64,000 nt of DNA from Agmasoma carcini (nom. nud.) (GCA_029232285.1 JAOXFI010000011.1:43257-107256); one strand, 5' to 3'; counted from the first letter of the stretch, positions 38,844-49,370 are shown. The notes: generated by a model not told the origin, from the sequence alone. Numbers and translations are program-made.

Positions 38844-39458
38844 AAGTTTATTGTTTAAGATTATATTTTTAATTTAAATAAAAATATTTAAGTAATTATT
38901 TATGATATAATAAATAACTTAAAGAAGTAACTTAAAGTTTGATATTATTGATAAGGATTGAATTTTTATTGTTTAAATAAAAAATACTAAAGATGTATCA
39001 AATTAAACGTAATATGAGTATATAATATTAAAATGACATGTTCTTTTAACTCTGGGTATGTATTAGATGTTTAAGTTTTGATTCTTCTCAAAATTTTGTA
39101 TTATATTGTAACTAAAGCGGGGGTGAGTATATGATCGGTATGAAATACCAAGATTTACAGCTCTGGTGTTGTACACGATTGTCTTTTTCAAGTAAAATCA
39201 TTATTTAATTATTATTAAGTAAATATACTTAATATTTATCATAAGTCACCACTTAAATAATATTTATAAACTTTTCACATTCTTAATTGATCATTTTAAT
39301 AAAAATATTGCAATTTAATTGGCCTGTTCTACAAAATAATTTTAAAATATAAAAAAATAATATAAAAAATAAAATAAAAAATAAAATAAAATATAATATA
39401 TAGAATATAAAAATAATATAAATATATATATATAAAATATAATATTAAAATAATTAAT
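38844..39458. other. Spacer at the edge of the repeat-rich half
   Basis: This 615-bp stretch is mostly AT-rich, with repeated TTAAAG and GATTGA motifs downstream of the ATPase. A short GC-richer island at ~39,116-39,185 (GCGGGGGTGAGTATATGATC...) stands out and could be a small RNA gene; no known RNA class was recognised. Confidence 0.45.
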
Positions 39459-39758
39459 TTATAATAAAAATTCTCCTAGAGTATAAATTATGTTAGTTAA
39501 GAAATCAAATACTTTTGATATAACATTTTTTTCTTGTGATTCTTGATTGTTTAACTTTTGAGATTTTGTTTCTTTAATCAAATCTAATAATTTTTGTTTT
39601 TTAGAAGTAGAAACGGAGGTTATATCACTTATTAGTGTATCATTATCATTTGTAGAAAGAGAAACGGGGTTTATATCACTATCAGATTCAGATAAATCTA
39701 CCATTACATCATTAGTTGTATAAATAGATAAGAATAATAAATTTATTAATTTTAACAT
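39459..39758 (-). CDS. Small secreted protein, TTxDV pair member 1
   Basis: This is a 99-residue protein. A signal peptide (MLKLINLLFLSIYTT) is followed by a polar Ser/Asp/Lys linker and a hydrophobic C-terminal segment VFDFLTNIIYTLGEFLL. The start sits in AATTTCCC-ATG, the same context as its paralogue at 41,120-41,365. The two share IYTTxDVxxDxxxS after the signal peptide and nearly identical DNA around the start, while their C-terminal halves differ. A minus-strand copy of repeat R1 lies 211 bp upstream. A role as a secreted lineage-specific protein at the host interface is inferred from the signal peptide and family pattern. Confidence 0.7.
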   Translation of the reverse strand: MLKLINLLFLSIYTTNDVMVDLSESDSDINPVSLSTNDNDTLISDITSVSTSKKQKLLDLIKETKSQKLNNQESQEKNVISKVFDFLTNIIYTLGEFLL

Positions 39759-39778
39759 GGGAAATTAAAAAAAAAAAT
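39759..39778 (-). promoter_or_regulatory. AATTTCCC start signal
   Basis: The minus-strand sequence directly before the ATG is a T-run followed by AATTTCCC. The same arrangement precedes the paralogue ending at 41,365. The CCC touches the ATG in both. Confidence 0.5.
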
Positions 39779-39968
39779 TTTAAAAATAAAAGAAATTAAT
39801 TTATATTTTCTAGATTGATATAATCTTAGTCTTTATGATAAAGATTTATTATTTGTGATATTAATTAATTAAAAAACTATTAATTATATGAAAAACTATT
39901 AATTAAATAAAAATTTATCAATTAAATAAAATTTATAAAAAAATTATCAATTATATAAATATCTGTAT

Positions 39969-40140
39969 AGAGTTCAGACTTCATATGGTCAGTGTTGAAA
40001 ACAGTTAAATGATTATAACGGATACTAAGACCGTAGGAATATCTATAACGTAGTTCAATCGAGTTTCATAGATTGTTATCGATAGACGAACACCCCTTTT
40101 CTTCATTGGAAGGAACTACTTAGAAAATAAACCAGAGGTA
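39969..40140 (-). repeat. Dispersed repeat R1, copy c (minus)
   Basis: The reverse complement contains GAAAAGGGGTGTTCGTCTATC, CTACGGTCTTAGTATCC-like text and GACCATATGAAGTCTGAACT, matching the 3' half of R1. It is 211 bp upstream of the 39,459-39,758 gene and in the same orientation. Confidence 0.65.
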
Positions 40141-40794
40141 AAAGTCTAAAACAGCTAAAATAATTAATTTTTAATAAATATTATTATTCATAAATTAGAA
40201 TTTGACATATTTTAATACTAAAATTACTTTTTTATAATTAAATAAATTTGTTGGAAGACGTGCATGTGAATTTTTATTATATAGAATTTTATATTTCAAG
40301 AATATTGTTTTTATTAGACCAATTATTTTTTGTAAAATATTATGATTTAAATTATAAATAATTTTATTGAATAAGAAAATAATATATATTAAAGAGAGTA
40401 AATGGATTTTTTTAGAGGGGGTGTCTGTTTTTTGGTAACTTTATAATAAGAAAATAATATATATTAATAAGAGTAAATTCACAATATTCAGGGTTTTAAT
40501 TCGGTAAATAAGCTTAACTAAAATATTTAAAATCTTAATTTTACCATCTATGAAAGTTTATTGTCTCATTATTTTCTTCTATATTTTCTATTATTTGATT
40601 TTGGGATTTTATATTTACAATTTAATAATATTTTATTGTAAGTTGATAATTATTATGTTTATCTAATATAGAAGTGACAAATAGTTTAATTTCTTTTATA
40701 AATTCTTCTAGAACGATTTTTTTTGATTAATATAAATATAAAGAAAAAAACTAAATAAATTTAAAAATTGATGAAGAGGGATAGAAAAAGAAGA

Positions 40795-41030
40795 ACTTTA
40801 TGCTATCTTAGATGATGATAATAAAGATCAAAGATATAATACTTGGTTTGGTGTTATTACGCACATCTTTAAGAAGTGGCACTCCCTTATCAATATAGAA
40901 GAAGTGTTTGTCTATATCTTAACATATATCTTTAAGATATGTGAACAAGGTTATCATTAACGACTCTGCTTTAACCAATTAAATGTTACCACTTTAAGAT
41001 TGTTAGTGTATGATTTTTCTAATCAATTAG
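40795..41030 (+). repeat. Dispersed repeat R1, copy d
   Basis: It keeps TGCTATCTTAGATGATGATAA, GGTGTTATTACGCACATCTTT, GAAGAAGTGTTTGTCTAT, GTGAACAAGGTTATC and AATGTTACCAC in the R1 order. Confidence 0.7.
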
Positions 41031-41119
41031 TATTTCAAATCTCATCATAAAAAGATTGATAAATTTATTTATTTTATTTTATATTACAATAAAAGATATA
41101 AAAAATAGAATTATTTATT

Positions 41120-41365
41120 TTAAATTGTTTGAATATTGGAAGTTGGTTCAGCATCTGCATTTTGAGATTCTGTATTGTTCAACCTTTGAATTCTATATGA
41201 GTTGTTCTGTTCAGTCCATCGTTTTAATATTTGTTTTTTAATAAGAGAATCTTCTGCTTCATTATAATTAGGATTGGTCATATTCGTTGCTCTTTCATCA
41301 TTAGTTGAATCGGGCATATCTATGACTACATCACTAGTTGTATAAATAAATAATAAATTTAACAT
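41120..41365 (-). CDS. Small secreted protein, TTxDV pair member 2
   Basis: This is an 81-residue protein. A short hydrophobic start MLNLLFIYTT is followed by SDVVIDMPDSTNDE and a polar Asn/Arg/Gln-rich remainder. Its first ~20 codons and ~25 bp of leader (including AATTTCCC-ATG) are almost identical at DNA level to the 39,459-39,758 gene, except for a short deletion in the signal peptide. The C-terminus is unrelated and lacks the hydrophobic tail. It could be a truncated or recombined family member. It is divergent from the Lys-rich secreted gene at 41,689. Confidence 0.62.
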   Translation of the reverse strand: MLNLLFIYTTSDVVIDMPDSTNDERATNMTNPNYNEAEDSLIKKQILKRWTEQNNSYRIQRLNNTESQNADAEPTSNIQTI

Positions 41366-41688
41366 GGGAAATTTTTTAATTTTTTTTTTTAATTATTTTT
41401 AATTAATTATTTTTTTTTAATTAATTATTTTTTAGATTATCAATTGTTTAAGATTTATAATATATTAACATAAGTAAGAAAAATAGTTTATGATCAATAG
41501 TTAGTGAAAAAAAGTGTGATTTGATGATAATCAATAAATTTATGACTAACAAAACTTAATTAATCAATTACAGATATATATTGACCATATATAATTAATC
41601 TTATACTTTATAATCAATCATATTTATACTAAAAAATAAATATTTTTATATAAAAAAATAATATAAAAATTTATTAAAAAAACTGCCC
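41366..41688. other. Divergent promoter between two secreted-protein genes
   Basis: This is a 323-bp, extremely AT-rich region with alternating TTAATTAATT runs. The minus-strand gene is preceded by AATTTCCC and the plus-strand gene by AAAAATTTATT and CTGCCC, placing CCC against both ATGs. Confidence 0.6.
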
Positions 41689-42057
41689 ATGTTTTTAATA
41701 AATTATTCATTTATGATATTCATTCTATTTAATATGTGTACTAATCCTTATGATAACAAATATGGTAGTGTTGATTCTCAGAATAGAGATAATAATGGAG
41801 TAGATGTAGCTTCTAAAAATAAGTCATTATCTAATAATGAAGAAATTAAAAATGATAATACAGCAAATGTAACGAAAAAAGAAAAGAATGGAAAGAAAGG
41901 AAGGAAAGAAAAGAAAGAAAAGAAGGATAAGAAAGAAAAGAAAGTAAAGAATGAAAAGAAAGAAAAGAAAGTAAAGAAAGATAAGAATGAAAAGAAAGAA
42001 GGTGAAACAACAGCAAGTGCTTTAGTTATGATTTTCTTAAAAATTTTTGGTTTTTAA
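41689..42057 (+). CDS. Small secreted Lys-rich protein
   Basis: This is a 122-residue protein. A signal peptide (MFLINYSFMIFILFNMC) is followed by an Asn/Asp/Ser linker (residues 20-65), a Lys/Glu tract of KKEKKDKKEKK units (66-105) and a hydrophobic end TTASALVMIFLKIFGF. The ATG follows CTGCCC directly. The plan of signal peptide, polar linker and hydrophobic C-terminal helix is shared with the other small genes of this half of the window. The Lys/Glu tract echoes the larger exported proteins at 30-35 kb. Function is unknown. Confidence 0.65.
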   Translation: MFLINYSFMIFILFNMCTNPYDNKYGSVDSQNRDNNGVDVASKNKSLSNNEEIKNDNTANVTKKEKNGKKGRKEKKEKKDKKEKKVKNEKKEKKVKKDKNEKKEGETTASALVMIFLKIFGF

Positions 42058-42269
42058 TTCAATAATAAAATATTCAACAATTTTTATATCGTTTCAATTT
42101 TAAAAAGGAGAAAAATATTATTTATAAGAATTCTTCAAAAAAGTTTATTAACAAGCAGCACATTGTTTTCTTCTCTTATTGCTATAAAACATATTAGAAA
42201 CCTTACAATCACTACTTTATCCAGTCTAAGCTTGAAAAACCACCCATTAGTACACGAATAATAAGAATT

Positions 42270-42450
42270 CAACTTTTGTGATGAATCTATATCTCTACGT
42301 GGAAATAACAGGTAACAGGGCTATAATAGAAATCTCTTTTTTATTGCCAGATAAGGCCACTATCTCAAAGATATAAGTTGGGATGTACTTAATAGCACCA
42401 ATCTACAATATAGTATGATGTCTTTAAAATCTTACTGTCACCATTACAAT
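42270..42450 (-). repeat. Dispersed repeat R1, copy e (minus)
   Basis: The reverse complement begins ATGGTGACAGTAAGATTTTA, continues CATACTATATTGTAG and TCCCAACTTATATCTTTGAG, and later reaches CCACGTAGAGATATAGATTC. All of these are R1 landmarks in order. Confidence 0.7.
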
Positions 42451-42711
42451 CAAATTTTTATACCTTTTACTTAGCACAAATATTCTATTCTATATCTCAC
42501 TGTACATTCCATTTTATATATTTGATTTAGATGTTTTTACTGATAACTAAGATTCTTTGTAGAATATGAGCGAAATCTTTCGAATTACAAAATATAGAAT
42601 TAGACAAGTCATAATATTAAAATGTACAATCTATTTAAAGATCATTTTCTAAAAAGGGAAAAATCAAACCAGGCAATAGTAAAAATGGGTTACGTTTTTT
42701 GATAAAAAAGA

Positions 42712-43190
42712 GTGTCATGTCTTCATAGATGGTGGCAGTAAGAATTTAAAGACACCATACAGTCTATATTATAGTGATGTAGCCCTTCATAACCATGTGA
42801 AGAGGTGTCTACCTCGCAAACAAGCTTATTAATGTGAACAAGGTTGCCTGTATCCCTTCGCTCTGCTATACATCAATTATATTTCCAATTGAAGATGTGT
42901 CTACCTCGCAAACAAGCTTATTAATGTGAACAAGGTTGCCTGTATCCCCAAGCCTTGCTATACATCAATTATATTTCCAATTGAAGATGTGTCTACCTCG
43001 CAAACAAGTTTATCGGTGTGAACAAAATTGCCTGTATTCCTTAGCTCTGCTATACATCAATTATATTTTCAATTGAAGATGTGTCTACCTCGCAAACATG
43101 TTTATTAGTGTGAACAAGGTTGCCTGTATCCCCAAGCCTTGCTATACATCAATTATATTTCCATGTGAATGTCTAAACTCTTTGAAGTGA
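42712..43190 (+). repeat. Dispersed repeat R1, copy f, expanded by a 92-bp tandem array
   Basis: It begins GTCATGTCTTCATAGATGGT and ends GTCTAAACTCTTTGAAG. Within it, four 92-bp units start at 42,805, 42,897, 42,989 and 43,081, each opening GTGTCTACCTCGCAAAC and containing AACAAGGTTGCCTGTAT. The last unit matches the single unit of copy h. It lies ~312 bp upstream of the 43,502 gene. Confidence 0.9.
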
Positions 43191-43501
43191 ATAATAATGT
43201 TCCATATTGATGTATTAATAATTTACTTAAAATTGTTATTTAATAAATAAAAGAATAGTAAAAATATTTGAAGCATGATTGATAATGCCGTAGACCAGTG
43301 AAAATCTGTTAAACTTCTTATAATAGATGTAAATGATACAAATATCTTTATTGATAAAGTCTTTAGGGCTGGTATTAACTGTGGTGTATGGCTGATTTAT
43401 TGGTATTTTGTCATACGATAAGTAGAATTTTGTAATTTTTTTTAATATATAATTTTTTAATCAATTTTTTTTAAATATATTTTTTATAAAAATTTTTTAT
43501 C

Positions 43502-43798
43502 ATGAATTTTATATTTAGTTTGTTCTACTTTTATGGTCAAATCATTATATGCGTTAAACATAATCAAAATCCACAATCTAACAATAACCAGTCAAGACAG
43601 CAGCCTTTATTAGAAAAAACTACTACTAAAGAGTCTCAAGTAATAACTACTCAGCCTAAAAAAAATCAAAGCAGTGAGTCTGATGAACAACCAACTAAAT
43701 GTTGTTTTAAATGCTCAAATGACTGTCAAGATGGAACTGTTATTAGTTGTGTGTTTTTAATATGTGTTATGAATTGTTTTAATAGCCTTTCCATTTAA
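43502..43798 (+). CDS. Cys-rich small secreted protein family, member 1
   Basis: This is a 98-residue protein. The signal peptide (MNFIFSLFYFYGQIIIC) is followed by a Gln/Asn/Ser/Thr linker with ITTQPKK, then a Cys-rich C-terminal domain: CCFKCSNDC (68-76), then C, C, C in a hydrophobic stretch ending MNCFNSLSI. It is identical to member 3 at 50,823 and clearly related to members at 47,653 and 58,094. They share M-N/K-F-x-F-x-L-x-x-F-Y-x-Q, an I-x-T/I-Q-P-T/K motif and a Cys-spaced hydrophobic tail. The start follows AAAAATTTTTTATC. Same-strand R1 lies ~312 bp upstream. It is probably secreted and lineage-specific; function unknown. Confidence 0.78.
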   Translation: MNFIFSLFYFYGQIIICVKHNQNPQSNNNQSRQQPLLEKTTTKESQVITTQPKKNQSSESDEQPTKCCFKCSNDCQDGTVISCVFLICVMNCFNSLSI

Positions 43799-44239
43799 TA
43801 AATAATTTTTATTCATTTATATATTTGTTTTAAATTCAATAAAATCACAATTACAAAAATAACTCAATTTTAATATTATTTCATATCAAATTATAAATAC
43901 GTTTTTATTACTTTGAAAATATACAAAAATATATTAAATTAATTCTTTTTATTTGTATTTTGATATAAAAGGTTTACTATTAGATGGATAAGATATACTC
44001 CTATCTATTCAAATTTTTGTATACAATTATACTGTATTTTTACACTTAAAATACATATTTCAAACTTAGTATAAAATAAATTATAAAAGGTTTATGCTTG
44101 CTCAGGCAATAGTATAAAAATAGTATAATTTGGATATTTTGTGTCTAATATTCTACAATAATCTTAATTATCAATAAACTACCAAATGATAAAATATAAA
44201 AGAGACAAAAGCAGATATTAATGAACATACACTATTCTT
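43799..44239. other. AT-rich 3' flank inside the duplication
   Basis: No ORF or recognisable feature is present. An identical copy is found at 51,120-51,560. Confidence 0.5.
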
Positions 44240-44462
44240 GCTATCTTAGATAGTGATAATAAGACTTTAAAAATATCAATTTATATTATAGTTAGACTTA
44301 GTGTATTAAATAAATCCTAACTTATATCTTTAGGAAGAGAGGTGTATGTATATCGACCGTAAACAAGGTTATACGTATCCCTACAGCCCTGTTATAACTG
44401 TTGTTGTCAACGATACCACTCTGCCCACGTGGAGGTATGGATTCATCACAGGGCTCAGTATA
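44240..44462 (+). repeat. Dispersed repeat R1, copy g
   Basis: It contains TGCTATCTTAGATAGTGATA, TATATTATAGTTAGACTTAG, CTAACTTATATCTTTAGGAAG, AAACAAGGTTATACGTATCC, AACGATACCACT and CACGTGGAGG. A local inverted pair AGCCCTGT / ACAGGGCT could form a stem. No coding gene follows within 800 bp. Confidence 0.8.
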
Positions 44463-45289
44463 AAATAGATTAATTTGATCAAATTTCCACTAAAAAATTA
44501 AACCTTCTATATGTAGATACTCACATATGTTGTATAATATAATTTTTTTACAAATTTTTATTCAATAACAGTAAATTTATATTTATGACATACAATGATG
44601 TGATTAAAACCATATTTTCTGAAGGCTTTCAATTTAAATTATACTTACACCCACTACTTAAAAATTTTTAAGTAGAATTATTGATGCCTTCTTATTTGGA
44701 ATAAAGGTCGGGTATATTCTTCTGATTTAAATATCACGGGTATATGATAAGAACAATGGAATTAATCATTAAATCTTTTCTTGCTTAAAGAAATATATAT
44801 TTCTATCTATGTTCTGTATAAAACATACTGAACTATTTATATATCATTGAAATGTTTTGTTTTTGTCAAAAAAAATAATTTAATTTCGGATGAGATGATT
44901 AAATTCTTAAATATAATTTAGTTAAATTATTTATTTTGATTATATTTAAAATTGTTTTATAATAAAAAAAATATTAATTTTGATTATATTAAAAATTATT
45001 TTATAATAAATCAAATTTATTATTCCAATTAAAACAAAATTCAATTAAAAATTTGGGCCAGCTCACTGTTATCATACCTATTCTAAGTTTTGTTATCCCC
45101 TTATCTGATTATTAAAACGAACTGCCTGTGTATACACACAAATAACTTTATCTATAATGTTATAAGAAATTTACCAAAAGACTTATAAATTGAAGCTTCA
45201 TTAGTATAAATGGTACTTCGCCTGCAACTTGTGCATTTATACTGAAAATTATAATGGAAGCCTTTTCATCCGTACTACATTTGCAAAAC

Positions 45290-45720
45290 CTTCTTTATTT
45301 TGCCATTAATTTCAATTATACACAATTCATCACTTTTATTAGAAGATGATATACCTTATGAGACTTACACTCAAGTTAAACATAGTCTCATTAATATACT
45401 ATTACCACCTAATTTATCAGCAGTAAAATCAAGAAAAGAGTATGTATTTATTACTTTCAGCACATTATATCTGCTTATATTCAACGAATTCTAAATATTT
45501 CTTATAGCTTTACCCGAAGCACATTTTATGATAATTTTCATCATGGTTTTAATATATGTATCAAAACTTTATAAAAACACCAATTTATTATTTATACACG
45601 AATCTCATACTTATGACATCCACATTTCGTACAACACCATGCTATATTTTCTTCATTTTTCAAACATTTTTGATGTTCATAATATGACCACAATCGTTAC
45701 ATATTTTACAATGAAATAAT
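45290..45720 (-). pseudogene. ISXO2-type transposase N-terminal relic (duplicated)
   Basis: Minus-strand translation near 45,600-45,720 gives HCKICNDCGHIMNIK...ENIAWCCTKCGCHKYEIRV across a frameshift. This is the zinc-ribbon found at the N-terminus of ISXO2-like transposases (two C-x-x-C knuckles). Downstream frames are broken by many stops. An identical copy is at 52,611-53,041. Confidence 0.55.
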
Positions 45721-46299
45721 GTTGTCTTAAAAAGTAAATCGGATCAAATACAAAGTTTTCCCCCTTCACAAAAAAAGTTGGATCAACCGAAAACTTTTAA
45801 AAATTTGATTTTAAACATCATTTCTGTTAAAAATACATGTATTTTAATAGATAGCAGACATTTTCTTTTCTCAAGTTGTGATTTAACTTTTGAACACAAC
45901 AAATAAATATTTTGAATATAAACAAAAGTTATAAAATCAAACATGTTCGTACTACGATTTACTGTATCATGTTTTTAAAAATTGACCTGTATATAATCTC
46001 TATTCATCTAAACGGATGATAGTAAATGGTATATTTGCGACATATTATTTGAATTATAAGCGGTAAAGTGAACGCACCCTTATCCTGTACATTCTCTATA
46101 TTTTCTGGCAAATCTTGATATGTATCATTGATATTGAATATTTAAATATCTTTTGTTGTAACAAAAAGCATTCCCCTGTATATTCAATAAAAGAGCATAA
46201 TAAAATGAATTTATAGTGTTAATATTATAATATTATAAAAACAAAAAGAGTTACTTTTTATTTTAATATGTTTTCTATTATATTTTTTACTGAATTTTT

Positions 46300-47266
46300 G
46301 GGACTTCTGTATAAAACTCCAGTAAAAAATTTTACTTTATTATAGAAATATTAACATAAAAACCTTTTTAATATTTTTAAAAAATAATTTATCACAATAA
46401 AATTGATTTTTTGTTTCCTCACGATATTCATCAATTCATATTCTTCTACAAAATTACTTAGATTATCATACGACACACCTTTTCTTGATTTCAGTTCGAT
46501 CTTAAGACTTGACCATTCACTTTCTATAGTATTCGTATGTTCTTTTCTCTTTCCTAAAACCTTTATTGTGGTCAATTATACTATGTCGACATTCAAAATT
46601 TTCAACAGCTGCAATATAAGATGAAAATCTATCTGTTTTGATTAAGGTGCTATTCATTATGTTATTTTTAATAAACATTTCAAAAGTCTCAATTGATCTA
46701 TCTAACAAAACTTAAAGTCTTATTTCTTTTGTAATTTCACATATTACACCAATAATTCATTTATTACCCCGTATTTCAGTCTTCATAGTTGTGGGGTCAA
46801 AAATAAGCTTTCTACGGCAGCATGTTGTTTCATCGATTTGTACTGACTTCCCAATCTTATCTCTCTGTCCAACAATATCACTAATTGTTACAATAAAAAT
46901 GTTTTAAAGTTTTTTCAACTATGTGTAATTGCGCAGAAGCTGACCAATTTGGTGTTTTATATGCATACAGATATGTGGACAATAGATTTTTGTTGATTTT
47001 TATTTTTGGTAAATTGTTGTTGAAATATTCATTTATCTTATATTCTTTAAGACATATATTGCTTCTTAGTACTATACCATTTAAGTGTTTTTCGACTTTA
47101 ACGTCTTACACTCTCCCAAACAATACATTTTTCTACAAAAATATTGACTTTTACCAGTTATTTTGAAAATTTCAAAATGGTGTTCTTTCACAATTAATTC
47201 ATTTACTAATGTTAAGATCCCATCTTTTAGCTTCATGGGTTGAAACATATTCTATACAGGAGTACC
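46300..47266 (-). mobile_element. Decayed ISXO2/Merlin-type DNA transposon, copy 2
   Basis: This 967-bp element is inverted relative to copy 1 at 3674. The terminal inverted repeats are clear: GGTACTCCTGTATAGAATATG (reverse complement of the right end) against GGGACTTCTGTATAAAACTCC (left). Minus-strand fragments include RSIETFEMFIKNNIMN, TLIKTDRFSSYIAAVENFEC, HNKGFRKEKRTYEY and LKIELKSRKGVSYDNLSNFVEE, all shared with copy 1. The DETACC region lies near 46,830. Stops and frame changes show it is dead. It sits between the first duplication block and the second Cys-rich gene, perhaps displacing that gene's R1 copy. Confidence 0.88.
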
Positions 47267-47579
47267 AAAAATTTTATATTTAATAAGGTTTTAAATTGAT
47301 AAACATTAACATTTACTTGGTGAATTTATTAATGTAAGAATATTTTCTGTATGATTTATATGACATTTGATTAATAAGTTTAAATATTAGATTTAGTCTT
47401 GTTAATTGTTGTAATCATTTGATCCGAATCTTTATTTATCTCATTCAATTACCCGTTACCCATTCCTCATCAGAGTGTTAACCTTTATATACTTGACATT
47501 TAATTAATATAATAACAATAAATCAATTAACGTCAAGTATCAAATTATCTTAACAATATAACAAACTGTAACATTAATA

Positions 47580-47652
47580 AATGATTATTGTGACATTTAT
47601 TATACTTTTGAAATATCACAACCTTTATATAAAATTTCATAAAAATTTTAAC
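47580..47652 (+). promoter_or_regulatory. Conserved leader of the Cys-rich family
   Basis: AATGATTATTGTGACATTTA, ACAACCTTTATATAA and ATAAAAATTTTAAC precede the ATG. The same three blocks occur at 58,009-58,093 before member 4. TTTATATAA at ~-40 could be a TATA-like element. Confidence 0.55.
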
Positions 47653-47985
47653 ATGAATTTTCTATTTAGTTTGTACTATTTTTATGGTCAAATGATTATA
47701 TGCACTGAAAGCCAACAAAATCCCAAACTTAACCAGCCAGAACAGCTGGAATTATCAAAAGAAGAAACAAAAGACAAACAATATAATAAACCAATATCTA
47801 CTCAACCTACGAAAAATGATGATTGTAAAAAAAAAGATGATAAAAAGAATGAAAATATGTCATCTGATAAACCAAATAAAGAGTGTTGTAGATGCTCAGA
47901 ATATTTTCTTGAAGGTGTTTGTAGTTGTTGTGAATTGGTGGGAAATTGTTTTATGTGTATTTTTAGTATTCTTGGTTCTCTATAA
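47653..47985 (+). CDS. Cys-rich small secreted protein family, member 2
   Basis: This is a 110-residue protein from the ATG after AAAATTTTAAC. The frame opens 24 codons earlier, but that part matches the conserved non-coding leader of member 4 and would hide the signal peptide. The signal peptide MNFLFSLYYFYGQMIIC is followed by a Gln/Glu/Lys linker with KPISTQPTK and a Cys-rich end: ECCRCSEYFLEGVCSCCELVGNCFMCIFSILGSL spans the last 34 residues with eight Cys. It is closer to member 4 in linker and leader, and to members 1 and 3 in signal peptide. No R1 copy is seen directly upstream; a Merlin element occupies that position. Confidence 0.78.
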   Translation: MNFLFSLYYFYGQMIICTESQQNPKLNQPEQLELSKEETKDKQYNKPISTQPTKNDDCKKKDDKKNENMSSDKPNKECCRCSEYFLEGVCSCCELVGNCFMCIFSILGSL

Positions 47986-48719
47986 ATTCTTGTTAATTTT
48001 TTAGATTTTAAATATGTATTTACTGTAACAATTAACATTGGTTTCAATCCAATTAAAATTAATTATAAAAATAACCCCTTTTATTATAGTGTTTTTGACC
48101 GCTTTGAACAGTTTTTCAATCTTTCTGTATTGTTTTGCAATCAGAGTGTAAATGGGATTTAAATTTTTTGGGTTCAAACTATATATTTTACATTCAAAGT
48201 ACATATGAAATTTTCTATATTATCGACCCTTCTGTTAACTCTTGTAATCAAATGTATTTTGATAAAATTTTATATTTTGCACACAAAATGTATATCTAAG
48301 AGTCAATGTTCATCTCTATGCAACCAAGTATAAACTTACCAATCAAATTCAAACCTTAAATTTTAATATTATACATGTAAAAACTTTGAGAAATATCATA
48401 AAAAGTGAAATTTAACATGAATATGAAATAATAAATTTTATCATTATTTATTGATTTTATTAAATTTAACAATACAAAAGACTTTAAAGTTACAATTTTT
48501 TTGATATTATATATATTAAACCATCATGTGACAAATGTTGCAAATGTGCCACATAGGAAATTGTTTTCTCATATAAAAATTAAATATTCAAATGTATCAG
48601 TAGAAAAACGAACCCTTCACACAATTTCAGGTAAATATACTTCTAATAACTGTTTCTTATGTCCATGCATTCTCCTTATATGCGACTTTATTTTTTCTGA
48701 TATAATTTAATCAGCTGTG
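47986..48719. other. AT-rich DNA, possible transposase fragment near 48,500
   Basis: No gene is seen up to 48,480. Near 48,520-48,650 one plus-strand frame gives CDKCCKCAT and FKCISRKTNPSHNFR separated by stops, which could be another ISXO2 zinc-ribbon remnant. Confidence in that is low. Confidence 0.35.
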
Positions 48720-49370
48720 TATGTACAAACGTTTGTCAGTTTTATAAAATTAAGAAAATGATTAGCCGTCCTATAAGCTCTCCGCTCATCAGAATGTATT
48801 ATTCAATCAGATAGTGCAATATTTTGAATTATTAGCAGAAAGGTATCAGCATCTCTTCTACCCACAATTTTCATCACCAATCGCAGGCTTTATACTAGTA
48901 TCAACATGGCAGAACCCATGTTTGGGTCTCCCTATGTAATATTTTAACTTATATAAAAAACAAGATAAATCAATTTACAATATTATGCCAGACCCACCAA
49001 GAGTTAACAAGTTTAAATCAAAATATCGGATCCTATCTTAATAAAAATTTTATATCCTTGAATTATTGTTTTTCTAGATACATCTGCTTGTCTACGCGCC
49101 ATGATTTCTGAAACATGCTCACACCAAAAGTACATGGCATGAACCCATGGTTGAGCGAATTTTCCGAATTAAAGAACACTGAACGTGCTTTATTGAAACT
49201 ATTGATTTTTATTTTAAACGGGCCTTGTCTTGATATTTCTATACATTTCCATTAATGGATCTATTACACTTTATACAATGCATTGTTTATCCACACCCCT
49301 CGCAACTCATGCATTTTTTAACAAAACATTCTGCTTTAACTAGTTTATGACCGAAAAATATCTTCAATCA
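48720..49370 (-). mobile_element. Decayed ISXO2-type transposase
   Basis: Minus-strand fragments in order are AECFVKKCMSCEGCG..MHCIKC (zinc ribbon, ~49,250-49,330), YFWCEHVSEIMARRQADVS (~49,080-49,130) and GRRDADTFLLIIQN...IIHSDERRAYRT (~48,760-48,870). The last matches the second catalytic block of the family (I.SDEWRAY). Stops and frameshifts are present. Confidence 0.65.

Larger units (their letters stand above)
42632..46250 (+). repeat. Large direct duplication, first copy
   Basis: This block recurs at 50,229-53,571. From 43,081 to ~46,150 the two read base-for-base the same wherever I compared them (offset 7,321). The left ~175 bp differ at about five positions and the right ~100 bp at about three. 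This copy carries four 92-bp units (42,805-43,172); the other copy has one. It contains one Cys-rich secreted gene, two R1 copies and an ISXO2 transposase N-terminal relic. Confidence 0.95.

Noticed and set aside
42805..43172. CRISPR-like regular array
   Set aside because: The 92-bp units are contiguous with no unique spacers; it is an ordinary tandem repeat in a eukaryotic genome.
45300..45719. Plus-strand ORFs of 63-64 codons, duplicated at 52,621-53,040
   Set aside because: They are antisense to an ISXO2 transposase zinc-ribbon relic.
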